From Deltaproteobacteria bacterium (GTDB taxonomy: Bacteria; Desulfobacterota_B; Binatia; UBA9968), in NCBI GenBank assembly GCA_027297485.1, contig JAPUHZ010000106.1:1-5278 (forward strand): DNA of 5,278 bases, in the 5' to 3' direction. A model generated the notes under the pieces. The model saw only the letters and a program-made list of their open reading frames with translations. It searched no databases and had not been told where the DNA came from. Positions 1-5,278 of this stretch are shown piece by piece. The position numbers and the translations under genes are program-made. Numbering within the stretch: the stretch's first letter is position 1; the number at the start of each line of letters is the position of its first letter.

Positions 1-519
1 ATCAAGCTCTTCCTTGGGGGTTCGCTCCTCACCACGATTACACTTGGTCTTTACTATCCGATCTTCGCAACCAAGAAATATGCATTCATGGCGTCCCATT
101 CCTTTTTCGGCAACGAGAAGTTCCAATTTGACGGACGCGGACGGGACCTCTTCGGTAGCTTTCTACTCGCCCTTGTACTGACGATCCCAACCCTGGGCCT
201 TTGCTGGTTCTGGTTTGCTGCAAAAAAGCACCGTTACTTCTGGGATCACACCTCCTTTGCCAGCGCCCGCTTCCACTCCACGGTGACGGGGGACCGCCTC
301 CTCCTTCTGAAGCTAGGGAATTTACTCTTGCTGGTTGTAACCTTCGGCATAGGCTGGGCATGGGTCACAGTCAGAAACATCCGGTTCGCCTTCAGGTATT
401 TAACACTTGAGCAGCAACTCGATATCGCTGGCATCGAACAAGAAGCGCAGTTGGCCTCCGCCACCGGGGAAGGGCTAGCTAGCTTTTTCGATCTGGACGC
501 GGGTTTTGATCTCGGCTAG
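1..519 (+). CDS. DUF898 (YjgN-like) multi-pass inner-membrane protein, 5'-truncated by the window edge
   Basis: The reading frame is already open at base 1 and runs to TAG at 517-519, giving 172 visible residues. An internal ATG at 88 is not the start, because the residues before it (LTTITLGLYYPIFATKK) are typical family sequence. Family hallmarks are visible: an aromatic/glycine module FQFDGRGRDLFGSF (fragment residues about 42-55), a second TLGLCWFWFAAKKHRYFW module, and the C-terminal signature GIEQEAQLASATGEGLASFF near residues 144-163. Three hydrophobic spans are seen, at about 3-21, 49-75 and 98-122. DUF898 proteins such as E. coli YjgN are usually about 350-400 residues, so roughly the second half is present. 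Their molecular function is not established. The M48 protease gene follows by 41 bases on the same strand, which suggests one transcription unit and a shared envelope role. The family call is confident; the function is unknown. Confidence 0.87.
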   Translation: MKLFLGGSLLTTITLGLYYPIFATKKYAFMASHSFFGNEKFQFDGRGRDLFGSFLLALVLTIPTLGLCWFWFAAKKHRYFWDHTSFASARFHSTVTGDRLLLLKLGNLLLLVVTFGIGWAWVTVRNIRFAFRYLTLEQQLDIAGIEQEAQLASATGEGLASFFDLDAGFDLG

Positions 520-560
520 GCTAAGCGCGCCTCACCTCAATACACGCACACTATTGCCGT

Positions 561-1685
561 ATGACGCAAATACAAACTGACTGGGAAGGGTATTACCTTG
601 ACGGGCGGACCGCTGCCCGCCAACGGGTCACGATCCGCATCATGCGACTTGGCCTACACGTCACCACCGAAAAGGGGGAAACGTTGTGGTGGCCTTATGA
701 AGAGATCCACCAGACCCAGGGCTTCTACGCCGGAGAACAAGTGCGCCTGGAGCGAGGTGGGGAGTTTGCCGAGGTGCTGTTGGTTTCGGACGCCACCTTC
801 CTTACTAACCTGCATCGGATGGCGCTCAATCTGGCTAAAAAGTTTCACAATCCTGCCCACCGCAGGACAAGGGCTAAGATAACCCTGTTGGCAGCTTTAT
901 CCATCATCGCGATTACGGTTATCTTTTATCTTTGGGGCTTCCCTGCCCTGGCGACGTTAGCGGCGTCCCGTGTCCCTGTCTCATGGGAGGAACACCTTGG
1001 TCGCTCCGTTGTCGAACAGCTAGCCCCACCGGGTACCCGCTGCACCGACCCAGCTCGCACTCAGGTAATCCATGAGATCATCAAAGTATTGACATCTCCA
1101 TTACCGACATCACCCTATAAGTTTCACGTCATCGTAGTGAACAGTCCTATCTTCAATGCCTTTGCTGCCCCCGGCGGATACATCGTGCTATTTCACGGGC
1201 TACTAGAGCAGACCCGAACTCCGGAAGAGCTAGCCGGTGTTCTGGCCCATGAGTTGCAGCATATCCTCCAACGCCACTCCACACGCGCCTTGATTCACCA
1301 CGTCTCTACCGGCCTTTTTCTAGCTGCTTTGACAGGTGATGTGAGCGGCGCGACGGCCTATGGCCTAGAAGCCGCCCGCATAGTCGGCATGCTGCAATAT
1401 AGTCGCCTCAATGAGGAGGAAGCAGATATGGCGGGGATGCGAATGATTCTTGACGCAAATATTGACCCCAAGGGGATGATCGCATTCTTCGAATTGCTCA
1501 GGAAGGAAAGTCCAGCTACACCAGCCTTCCTCAAGTATATCTCCACACACCCAAGCACCGAAGACCGAATCCATAGACTAAATCTGTTAGCAGAAAAGTC
1601 ACAGCAAAGACCGGTCAAAATGCTCCAGGACTATGACTGGAACGACATAAAGAAAATTTGTGAGACCCTCGACCACCCAACCTAA
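561..1685 (+). CDS. M48 family membrane-anchored zinc metalloprotease
   Basis: A 374-residue predicted endopeptidase. The zinc site HELQH lies at residues 230-234 (H230 and H234 as ligands, E231 catalytic). The third ligand is expected at E285 in SRLNEEEAD (281-289), the usual SRxxExEAD motif of M48 proteins of the BepA/Oma1 type. THPSTEDRIHRL (329-340) is the family's C-terminal signature. NSPIFNAFAAPGGYIVLFHG (194-213) matches the conserved strand-loop before the active-site helix. Residues 1-100 form an N-terminal domain (YYLDGRTAARQ, then QTQGFYAGEQVRLERG) found on M48 proteases that sit beside DUF898 genes. One membrane span is at about 107-134. Basic residues just before it (R101, R102, R104, K106) suggest a cytoplasmic N-terminus and a peptidase domain facing the periplasm. 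The ATG is preceded by no clear Shine-Dalgarno sequence, but the N-terminal domain begins right after it. The substrate is unknown; quality control of envelope proteins is the general expectation. Confidence 0.93.
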   Translation: MTQIQTDWEGYYLDGRTAARQRVTIRIMRLGLHVTTEKGETLWWPYEEIHQTQGFYAGEQVRLERGGEFAEVLLVSDATFLTNLHRMALNLAKKFHNPAHRRTRAKITLLAALSIIAITVIFYLWGFPALATLAASRVPVSWEEHLGRSVVEQLAPPGTRCTDPARTQVIHEIIKVLTSPLPTSPYKFHVIVVNSPIFNAFAAPGGYIVLFHGLLEQTRTPEELAGVLAHELQHILQRHSTRALIHHVSTGLFLAALTGDVSGATAYGLEAARIVGMLQYSRLNEEEADMAGMRMILDANIDPKGMIAFFELLRKESPATPAFLKYISTHPSTEDRIHRLNLLAEKSQQRPVKMLQDYDWNDIKKICETLDHPT

Positions 1686-1882
1686 GGAACAGGAACCCTC
1701 AGCCTCCCTATTAGAAGATCTATTCTATAACTTGGAAATATACAGGTAACAGCTGAATATAACAGTGGTAGTACCATTTAGAAATAACGCTTTTAGTGTT
1801 AAATTAGTGGGGGAATTGACATAATCAGATGGAGACATCGGTGAATTCTTTCACAAGAATCTCCCTACATGCTTCAAATAAT
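1686..1882. other. AT-rich gap between convergent genes
   Basis: This 197-base stretch separates the stop of the M48 gene from the stop of the minus-strand transporter, so both transcripts should end here. No gene is visible. The best stem is TAACGC (1785-1790) pairing with GTGTTA (1796-1801) across a TTTTA loop, with one G-U pair. Neither side has a good T-run, so it is only a weak terminator candidate. An 11-base dyad TGGTAGTACCA lies at 1766-1776, and the short stem ATTCTT/AAGAAT at 1845-1860 is too AT-rich to mean much. A TTGACA hexamer at 1816-1821 has no matching -10 box. Confidence 0.4.
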
Positions 1883-2746
1883 TTAATCCCTGCCAATGGA
1901 AATCAGAAAGACCCCTGCCACGACTACAATCGCCCCTACTACCTTGCGAAGGGTAACCCTCTCGATCCGCCGGGCCATAAGCGGGGTAAGCAAAAGAACA
2001 AAAACCGAGTAGCTGTTCACGATTGGTGAAACGACCGAGACCCGTTCCATATGCAAGGCGAGGAACATGAAGAGAAAGGCGCCACCCGTGAAGAGGCCCG
2101 AGACCACGAACCAAAGGAACACCCGCAGGGGCGGCAAGACAAATTTTTCTCCTTGGGCGTAGCGGATGATTAGGAATACCTCCGGAATCGAAGTCGTAAC
2201 GGTGATCGCTGCTGACAGGAGCGGCTGCCCGGCGGCAGCTAACCCCCAGCGGGCCACGACGTCCTTCGACGCGAAGAGGAAAGAGGCAAGCAAAGGATAC
2301 AGAAGTTCTGTCTGCCTCCGGGATCTCTTCTCCCCCCTCAGGGAGAGCGCCATCAATCCGCCCACAATCAGGCCGATCCCGGAGAGGACTAGGAGGCCGG
2401 GACGCTCACGGAGAAAGATGATCGCCAGTAGCGTAGCGAACATCGGGGTCCCGTTCACTACCGTGGCGGTCATCGAGGTGCCCATCTTTCGGATGCCGCG
2501 AAAGATCAGAATTCGAGTGACCCCCGGAACAAAGAGTCCAATCAATACGAACAGGAGATTGGTCGCGATCAGGATCGGGGCCTCCGGATGAAGAAGCACG
2601 TGAAGGACCAACAAAAAAACGCTGTTGGCAACCAAGGTAATCTAAACTCCCCAAGGGGTAGAGAGAAGGTACAGCCCCCTCTGGGCGAAGAGGCTGGCCG
2701 AGGCAAAGCAGAAAGAAGTGAGCAGGCTCAAAACAATGGCTAACAT
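1883..2746 (-). pseudogene. EamA/DMT-family transporter with in-frame amber stop at codon 35 (probable pseudogene)
   Basis: Read on the minus strand from ATG at 2744-2746, the frame encodes 287 positions, the normal length for a ten-helix drug/metabolite transporter with two EamA repeats. It is broken by TAG at 2642-2644 (codon 35). The residues before the stop (MLAIVLSLLTSFCFASASLF, then AQRGLYLLSTPWGV) are a typical first EamA helix and loop. The same frame resumes at once as ITLVANSVFLLVLHVLL. Repeat 1 ends with GTSMTATVVNGTPMFATLL (89-107) and FLRERP (111-116). Repeat 2 shows the matching MERVSVVSPIVNSYSVFVLL (233-252) and GAIVVVAGVFL (271-281). No other stop or frameshift is seen, so the lesion is recent, a sequencing error, or tolerated. 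A TTG three codons after the stop (2633-2635, with GGGGAG 11 bases before it) could restart translation, giving 250 residues without helix 1. Substrate is not predictable; members export amino acids, metabolites or drugs. Confidence 0.85.
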
Positions 2747-2828
2747 GATCTCGGAGGGGTTCCCTTCATAACTGAACTAATTTCGACTAAAGTATCTCTT
2801 ATAGCTGAGATCTTATTCAACTTCATTC
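2747..2828. promoter_or_regulatory. Divergent intergenic region between transporter and mutY
   Basis: These 82 AT-rich bases separate two genes facing away from each other, so promoters for both should lie here. For the minus-strand gene, TTGAAT (2815-2820) and GATACT (2791-2796) are spaced 18 bases apart, each matching four of six consensus positions, which is only weak support. No convincing box pair was found for mutY, and no strong Shine-Dalgarno sequence precedes its ATG. No clear operator was seen. Confidence 0.35.
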
Positions 2829-3893
2829 ATGTCCACTGCAAATTTTTATCCAATCCGGCGCAACCTGCTGCACTGGTACGATCAAACCCAGCGTGATCTT
2901 CCGTGGCGTCGAACACGGAATCCCTATGCTATCTGGATTGCCGAGACCATGCTCCAGCAGACCCAAGTAAAGACCGTCCTCCCCTATTACCACCGGTTCA
3001 TAAAGGCTTTTCCAACGATCGAGGCCCTGGATCTTGCCTCGAAAGAAGAAGTTTTGGCTCTGTGGTCCGGACTCGGCTACTACCGCCGTGCGGAGAACTT
3101 AAAAAAGGCATCGCGGAAAATTGTCCGTGATCATGGGGGAAAAGTTCCACGGGAATTCAATGCGCTCTGCGCTTTACCGGGAGTGGGACCTTACACGGCA
3201 GGTGCCATGATGAGCATTGCTTTCAATCAAGCCTATCCGGCTTTAGACGGAAATGCGCGGCGTGTCCTAGTACGGCTCTTTGCCCCCAAAAGAGAAAAGG
3301 ATCTGCGTGAGGTCGGCAGGCAACTGGTCTCACCCTCTCGACCTGGCGACTTTAATCAAGCGCTTATGGAGTTGGGGGCGACAACCTGTTTTGCCAAAGA
3401 TCCGAGATGCCCTACATGTCCTGTAGCCGGACTCTGTCCGGCCAACAAGTCCGGACGCTTTGACCTAAAGCGGCTATCATTGGAAAAGAAGGAAATCAAA
3501 AATATCGACTGGCCCCTCGCGCTGATTGAGAAGAACGGGAAAATACTCCTTCGCCGGAGACCCAAGGGCGGAATCCTTGGGGGGTTGTGGGAGCTCCCCG
3601 GCGGTGAGAGAAAAAAAGGGGAATCCGTGAGAGCCGCTCTGGCCCGTCATCTAAACGGCCTGGCCGAACAAATGGGACCTCATTCTCAAATTGGAGAGTT
3701 CCGCCACAGCATTACCTATCGCAGGATTCGAGCGCCACTTTTTGCTTTTGTCCGTTCTAATTCCAACAAAATCCGACTGCCACATTCTAGCTGGCGCTGG
3801 TTCTCGCCTTCTTCTTTAGAACGATATCCCCTCTCTTCCCTAAGCCTTAAGGCCGTAAGATATTTTACACAACGATCAAACATTTATGGTTAA
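2829..3893 (+). CDS. mutY: A/G-specific adenine DNA glycosylase MutY
   Basis: A 354-residue, full-length base-excision repair enzyme that removes adenine mispaired with 8-oxoguanine or guanine. The N-terminal catalytic domain contains WIAETMLQQTQVKTV (36-50) with the predicted general acid E39. A helix-hairpin-helix follows, LPGVGPYTAGA (116-126), and then the catalytic aspartate D140 in ALDGNARRVL. The iron-sulfur loop has C187, C194, C197 and C203 in the exact C-x6-C-x2-C-x5-C spacing of MutY and endonuclease III. A linker leads to a C-terminal Nudix-like domain (about 228-350; LLRRRPKGGILGGLWELPGG), which recognises 8-oxoguanine and separates MutY from endonuclease III. The recognition loop reads FRHSITYRRI (291-300), where E. 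coli MutY has FRHTFSHFHL, so the Phe-Ser-His triad is replaced by Ile-Thr-Tyr. The ATG start gives the usual short N-terminus before the first helix. The transporter gene is divergent upstream, and a Nudix hydrolase gene follows on the same strand after 121 bases. Confidence 0.97.
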   Translation: MSTANFYPIRRNLLHWYDQTQRDLPWRRTRNPYAIWIAETMLQQTQVKTVLPYYHRFIKAFPTIEALDLASKEEVLALWSGLGYYRRAENLKKASRKIVRDHGGKVPREFNALCALPGVGPYTAGAMMSIAFNQAYPALDGNARRVLVRLFAPKREKDLREVGRQLVSPSRPGDFNQALMELGATTCFAKDPRCPTCPVAGLCPANKSGRFDLKRLSLEKKEIKNIDWPLALIEKNGKILLRRRPKGGILGGLWELPGGERKKGESVRAALARHLNGLAEQMGPHSQIGEFRHSITYRRIRAPLFAFVRSNSNKIRLPHSSWRWFSPSSLERYPLSSLSLKAVRYFTQRSNIYG

Positions 3894-4014
3894 GAGCGTT
3901 GACCGCTCAAGGTTCCAGGTTGACTCGAGACACGGAACTCAAAACCCGAAACCATGAAAGCCCAGATGGACCTTTTTCAACGGACTCTTTAAATCTGCTA
4001 CGGAGGGAATAAGT
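3894..4014 (+). other. mutY-Nudix intergenic spacer with short stem after mutY
   Basis: This 121-base spacer begins with a 5-bp perfect stem, GAGCG (3894-3898) and CGCTC (3904-3908) around TTGAC, directly after the mutY stop. No T-run follows, so it is a poor intrinsic terminator but could mark a transcript end. The rest is purine/A-rich with GAACTCAAAACCCGAAACC at about 3935-3953. No convincing promoter for the Nudix gene was found, so readthrough from mutY is possible. Confidence 0.3.
4002..4007 (+). promoter_or_regulatory. Shine-Dalgarno site fixing the GTG start of the Nudix gene
   Basis: GGAGGG ends seven bases before the GTG at 4015-4017. It is the strongest ribosome binding site in the window and supports GTG rather than a downstream codon as the start. 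Confidence 0.8.
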
Positions 4015-4572
4015 GTGAAAAAGCAAAAGAACCTAGCAGAAGTTCCATGGAAGACATCTTCCAGCCGTAAAATCTATTCTAATAAATGGCTTTCTCTAAG
4101 GGAGGATCAAGTGATACTCCCGGACGGGCGAAGTAGTATTTACGGGGTTGTGACCTGTGGAAATTGCGTTGGGGTGCTTCCCTTTGTGGATGCAAGCACC
4201 GTCCTCCTGATCAAACAGTACCGCTACGTGGCGAAACGCTTTACGTGGGAAATGCCCACTGGAGGTGTGCACCGCGGCGAAACAATCGAGGAGGCTGCCC
4301 AGAGAGAATTGGGGGAGGAGGTCGGGCATCAGGCGGGTCGGCTCACATGGCTCTCAACTTATCACACAAGCAAAAGCGTCATGGACGAGACCGCCCATCT
4401 TTTCATCGGTGAAGATCTAGTAGAGTTGAAACTTGATCCAGACGAAACCGAGTTTATCGAGATTCGCCCATTTCCCTTTGAACAAGCCCTCGAGATGGTT
4501 CTTGCCAGCGAGATACTGGACAGCATGACGGTTACTGCCGTACTTCACGCTGCTCGAATTAGAGGCCTCTAG
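4015..4572 (+). CDS. Nudix hydrolase, ADP-ribose pyrophosphatase (NudF-like) type
   Basis: A 185-residue cytosolic Nudix enzyme. The Nudix box spans residues 83-105 and fits G-x5-E-x7-RE-U-x-EE-x-G-U (G83, E89, R97, E98, E101, E102, G104), except that its last position is H105 rather than an aliphatic residue. E98, E101 and E102 should bind the catalytic divalent metals. The sequence before the box, LLIKQYRYVAKRFTWEMPTG (64-83), and after it, MDETAHLFIGEDL (123-135) plus DETEFIEIRPFP (143-154) and SEILDSMTVTAVL (165-177), is the ADP-ribose pyrophosphatase pattern. The likely reaction is hydrolysis of ADP-ribose or related nucleoside-diphosphate sugars to AMP and sugar phosphate, but Nudix substrates are hard to predict. 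Length is normal for the family. GTG is chosen because of the GGAGGG site seven bases upstream. Its place behind mutY suggests nucleotide housekeeping, though it is not a MutT-type 8-oxo-dGTPase by motif. Confidence 0.92.
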   Translation: MKKQKNLAEVPWKTSSSRKIYSNKWLSLREDQVILPDGRSSIYGVVTCGNCVGVLPFVDASTVLLIKQYRYVAKRFTWEMPTGGVHRGETIEEAAQRELGEEVGHQAGRLTWLSTYHTSKSVMDETAHLFIGEDLVELKLDPDETEFIEIRPFPFEQALEMVLASEILDSMTVTAVLHAARIRGL

Positions 4573-4675
4573 GCGAATAGGATGTATAATATGTTTGAAT
4601 TCCAACGTACCGGTCACCGACTCAACCAACATCGGTGTGAAGAGGAAGAAATTCTCTCGGCTGAAAAAGGTCCTA

Positions 4676-4705
4676 TTGACATTATAGACTTTAGGAGTCT
4701 ATATT
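4676..4705 (+). promoter_or_regulatory. Predicted sigma-70 promoter with dyad in the spacer
   Basis: TTGACA (4676-4681) is a perfect -35 box. TATATT (4700-4705) matches the -10 box at five of six positions, with an 18-base spacer. Transcription would start near 4711-4714, heading toward the transferase gene at 5096. The spacer holds a perfect inverted repeat, TATAGACT (4683-4690) and AGTCTATA (4696-4703), whose right arm overlaps the -10 box. This could be a regulator's operator. It is the best promoter-like sequence in the window. Confidence 0.5.
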
Positions 4706-4708
4706 TTT
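4683..4708 (+). terminator. Possible weak intrinsic terminator overlapping the promoter
   Basis: The same dyad can be read as an 8-bp RNA stem (4683-4690 with 4696-4703, loop TTAGG) followed by five T (4704-4708), 111 bases after the Nudix stop. Only two of the eight pairs are G-C, so it would be weak. The promoter/operator reading of this site seems at least as likely, and the two are not exclusive. Confidence 0.35.
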
Positions 4709-4805
4709 CCGTTGGAGAGTCACCTGGAAGTTGAGGTGATTTTCGGCTTCACCGTGGCAAAGTTTCAAAGACGAATTCCTAATAGAGGTGCTCGAGAGAT
4801 CAGAG

Positions 4806-4837
4806 GAGCCTTGAGTCTGGAGTCCAGACAACGGCTC
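4806..4837 (+). repeat. Compound inverted repeat / RNA hairpin
   Basis: The inner arms GTCTGG (4815-4820) and CCAGAC (4824-4829) pair perfectly around AGT. As DNA this is a 15-base palindrome with a central G. The outer arms GAGCC (4806-4810) and GGCTC (4833-4837) pair perfectly across a small internal loop (TTGA opposite AAC). No T-run follows, so it is not a terminator. GGAGCC (4805-4810) could instead pair with GGCTCC (4883-4888), which would give an alternative fold. Confidence 0.5.
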
Positions 4838-5084
4838 GCCCGCCTCCGTGAGACCCACTCCGCCTGCGGGGTTCGCCTAAAAGGCTCCACCTGAGCGTAG
4901 GACAGGGCTCTGGGGGAGCGTAATCGATAGAAACAATCTAGAATACAGGGTTTTGAGCTAGGTAAAACAAGTAGGAATTCTCACTAATGGGTGTGACGGT
5001 AAATGAAGGAACCGAAATCGCTAACTTTAAGGGCGTTGATTCGTGCGAATGCTGCAATACCTACGGGGTCTCTTGAACTCGTGT

Positions 5085-5089
5085 GAGGT
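5085..5089 (+). promoter_or_regulatory. Shine-Dalgarno site for the TTG-started transferase gene
   Basis: GAGGT ends six bases before TTG at 5096-5098 and overlaps the TGA (5084-5086) that closes this frame upstream. It favours the TTG start over GTG 5141 or ATG 5147. Confidence 0.55.
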
Positions 5090-5095
5090 AACGGC

Positions 5096-5278
5096 TTGAA
5101 AAAGGGCAGTGACAGCAAGCAAAGGAAAGGTCGGGCTCTCGTGGTAATGGCTAAGGAGCCATTAACGGGGCTTGTAAAAACACGTCTTAGTCCTTATCTC
5201 ACCCCTGCTGAGGCTGCCACACTCTACGACTGTCTCCTGGTGGACATCGTAACCAAAATAGCGAATTTCCGAAGGAAC
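5096..5278 (+). CDS. DUF2064 / rSAM-selenodomain-associated transferase, N-terminal part (cut by window end)
   Basis: The frame is open from 5087 to the last base. From TTG at 5096 it gives 61 residues. RALVVMAKEPLTGLVKTRLS (13-32) followed by PYLTPAEAATLYDCLLVD (33-50) is the N-terminal signature of the DUF2064 family (TIGR04282-type, 'rSAM/selenodomain-associated transferase 1'). These are glycosyltransferase-A-fold proteins with a nucleotide-sugar or cofactor-guanylyltransferase-like fold. K20, K28 and R30 lie in the nucleotide-binding loop typical of the fold. ATG at 5147 would remove the first beta strand (ALVVMAK) and GTG at 5141 would cut into it, so TTG with its GAGGT site is preferred. 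The family usually has about 200-240 residues, so roughly a quarter is visible. It often neighbours a glycosyltransferase and radical-SAM genes, which would lie beyond the window. The exact substrate is not known. Confidence 0.85.
   Translation, partial: MKKGSDSKQRKGRALVVMAKEPLTGLVKTRLSPYLTPAEAATLYDCLLVDIVTKIANFRRN

Larger units (their letters stand above)
4573..5095. other. 523-base stretch without a recognisable gene
   Basis: No reading frame here looks like a real protein. The longest plus-strand frames (4582-4734, 50 residues; 4712-4894 from TTG, 60 residues) have no good ribosome binding site and no recognisable motif. An open minus-strand stretch around 4980-4760 lacks an ATG and resembles nothing I know. 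What can be seen is a near-consensus promoter with a dyad (4676-4705), a compound hairpin (4806-4837), a small GCCT/AGGC stem (4875-4885), a GAGCGTA direct repeat (4893-4899 and 4916-4922) and a 12-base dyad ATTCG-TG-CGAAT (5039-5050). The density of small dyads suggests a structured leader or RNA, but no tRNA, riboswitch, RNase P, tmRNA or SRP signature could be matched by eye. Confidence 0.5.

Noticed and set aside
474..483. GCTAGCTAGC palindrome followed by a T-run
   Set aside because: It lies inside the conserved C-terminal coding sequence of the DUF898 gene (GEGLASFF), so coding explains it.
1829..2029. 66-residue plus-strand ORF with a TTGACA box just upstream
   Set aside because: It mostly overlaps the 3' end of the transporter in antisense, has no -10 box at the right distance, and the protein is low in recognisable features.
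2166..2591. 141-residue plus-strand ORF antisense to the transporter
   Set aside because: It is the reverse-strand shadow of a clear EamA coding sequence, rich in Arg/Pro/Ile, with no recognisable domain.
4560..4571. 12-base perfect palindrome TAGAGGCCTCTA at the Nudix stop codon
   Set aside because: It has no loop for a stable RNA stem and no T-run, and it is short enough to arise by chance at a gene end.
4582..4734. 50-residue ORF from ATG, in frame with the Nudix gene after its TAG
   Set aside because: There is no good ribosome binding site and no known motif. The Nudix protein is already full length, so readthrough is not needed. A TATAAT at 4585-4590 has no fitting -35 box.
4712..4894. 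60-residue plus-strand ORF starting at TTG
   Set aside because: The AGGAG at 4693-4697 is about 14 bases from the TTG and lies inside the dyad. The Arg-rich sequence matches no family I know.
4757..4980. Open minus-strand frame across the gene-poor stretch
   Set aside because: It has no ATG, is bounded by tandem stops near 4981-4986, and its translation is Arg/Pro/Ser-rich with no recognisable motif; it looks like chance openness.
4980..5095. Possible tRNA or group II intron-like sequence
   Set aside because: No acceptor stem, anticodon arm or T-arm consensus could be assembled, and no domain V motif was found; only a general impression, left to a covariance-model search.

Overview
The window reads as ordinary bacterial chromosome of roughly balanced base composition (estimated by eye). 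It has compact genes, Shine-Dalgarno sites before two of the genes, and both TAG and TAA stops. The gene content is a DUF898/M48 pair, a MutY with a 4Fe-4S cluster, a Nudix hydrolase of ADP-ribose pyrophosphatase type and a DUF2064-type transferase. This fits an environmental Gram-negative-like lineage (proteobacterial, Nitrospirae- or NC10-like), but no marker gene settles the taxonomy and I would not name a genus.

Layout: (1) Positions 1-519 (+) hold the 3' part of a DUF898 (YjgN-like) multi-pass membrane protein. It is followed 41 bases later by a complete membrane-anchored M48 zinc metalloprotease (561-1685, +), and the two look like one unit. (2) A 197-base AT-rich gap separates the protease from a convergent gene on the minus strand (1883-2746). 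That gene is a full-length EamA/DMT transporter interrupted by a single in-frame amber codon at 2642-2644, so I annotate it as a probable pseudogene. (3) An 82-base divergent intergenic region leads into mutY (2829-3893, +). After another 121 bases comes a Nudix hydrolase (4015-4572, +) with a good ribosome binding site. (4) Positions 4573-5095 contain no convincing gene. They do contain a near-consensus sigma-70 promoter with a perfect dyad in its spacer and a compound hairpin, so this stretch may be a long leader or an unrecognised RNA. (5) From 5096 to the window end is the start of a DUF2064 (rSAM/selenodomain-associated type) transferase, apparently starting at TTG behind a GAGGT ribosome binding site.

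Functionally, the M48 protease and the DUF898 protein probably work together in the envelope. MutY (removal of adenine opposite 8-oxoguanine) and the Nudix enzyme (nucleoside-diphosphate clean-up) form a loose housekeeping group. I see no mobile element, CRISPR array, tRNA or rRNA. No clearly new system is evident. The parts most worth checking are the stop-interrupted transporter, the unexplained 4573-5095 stretch with its promoter/dyad, and the still unexplained DUF898-M48 partnership.
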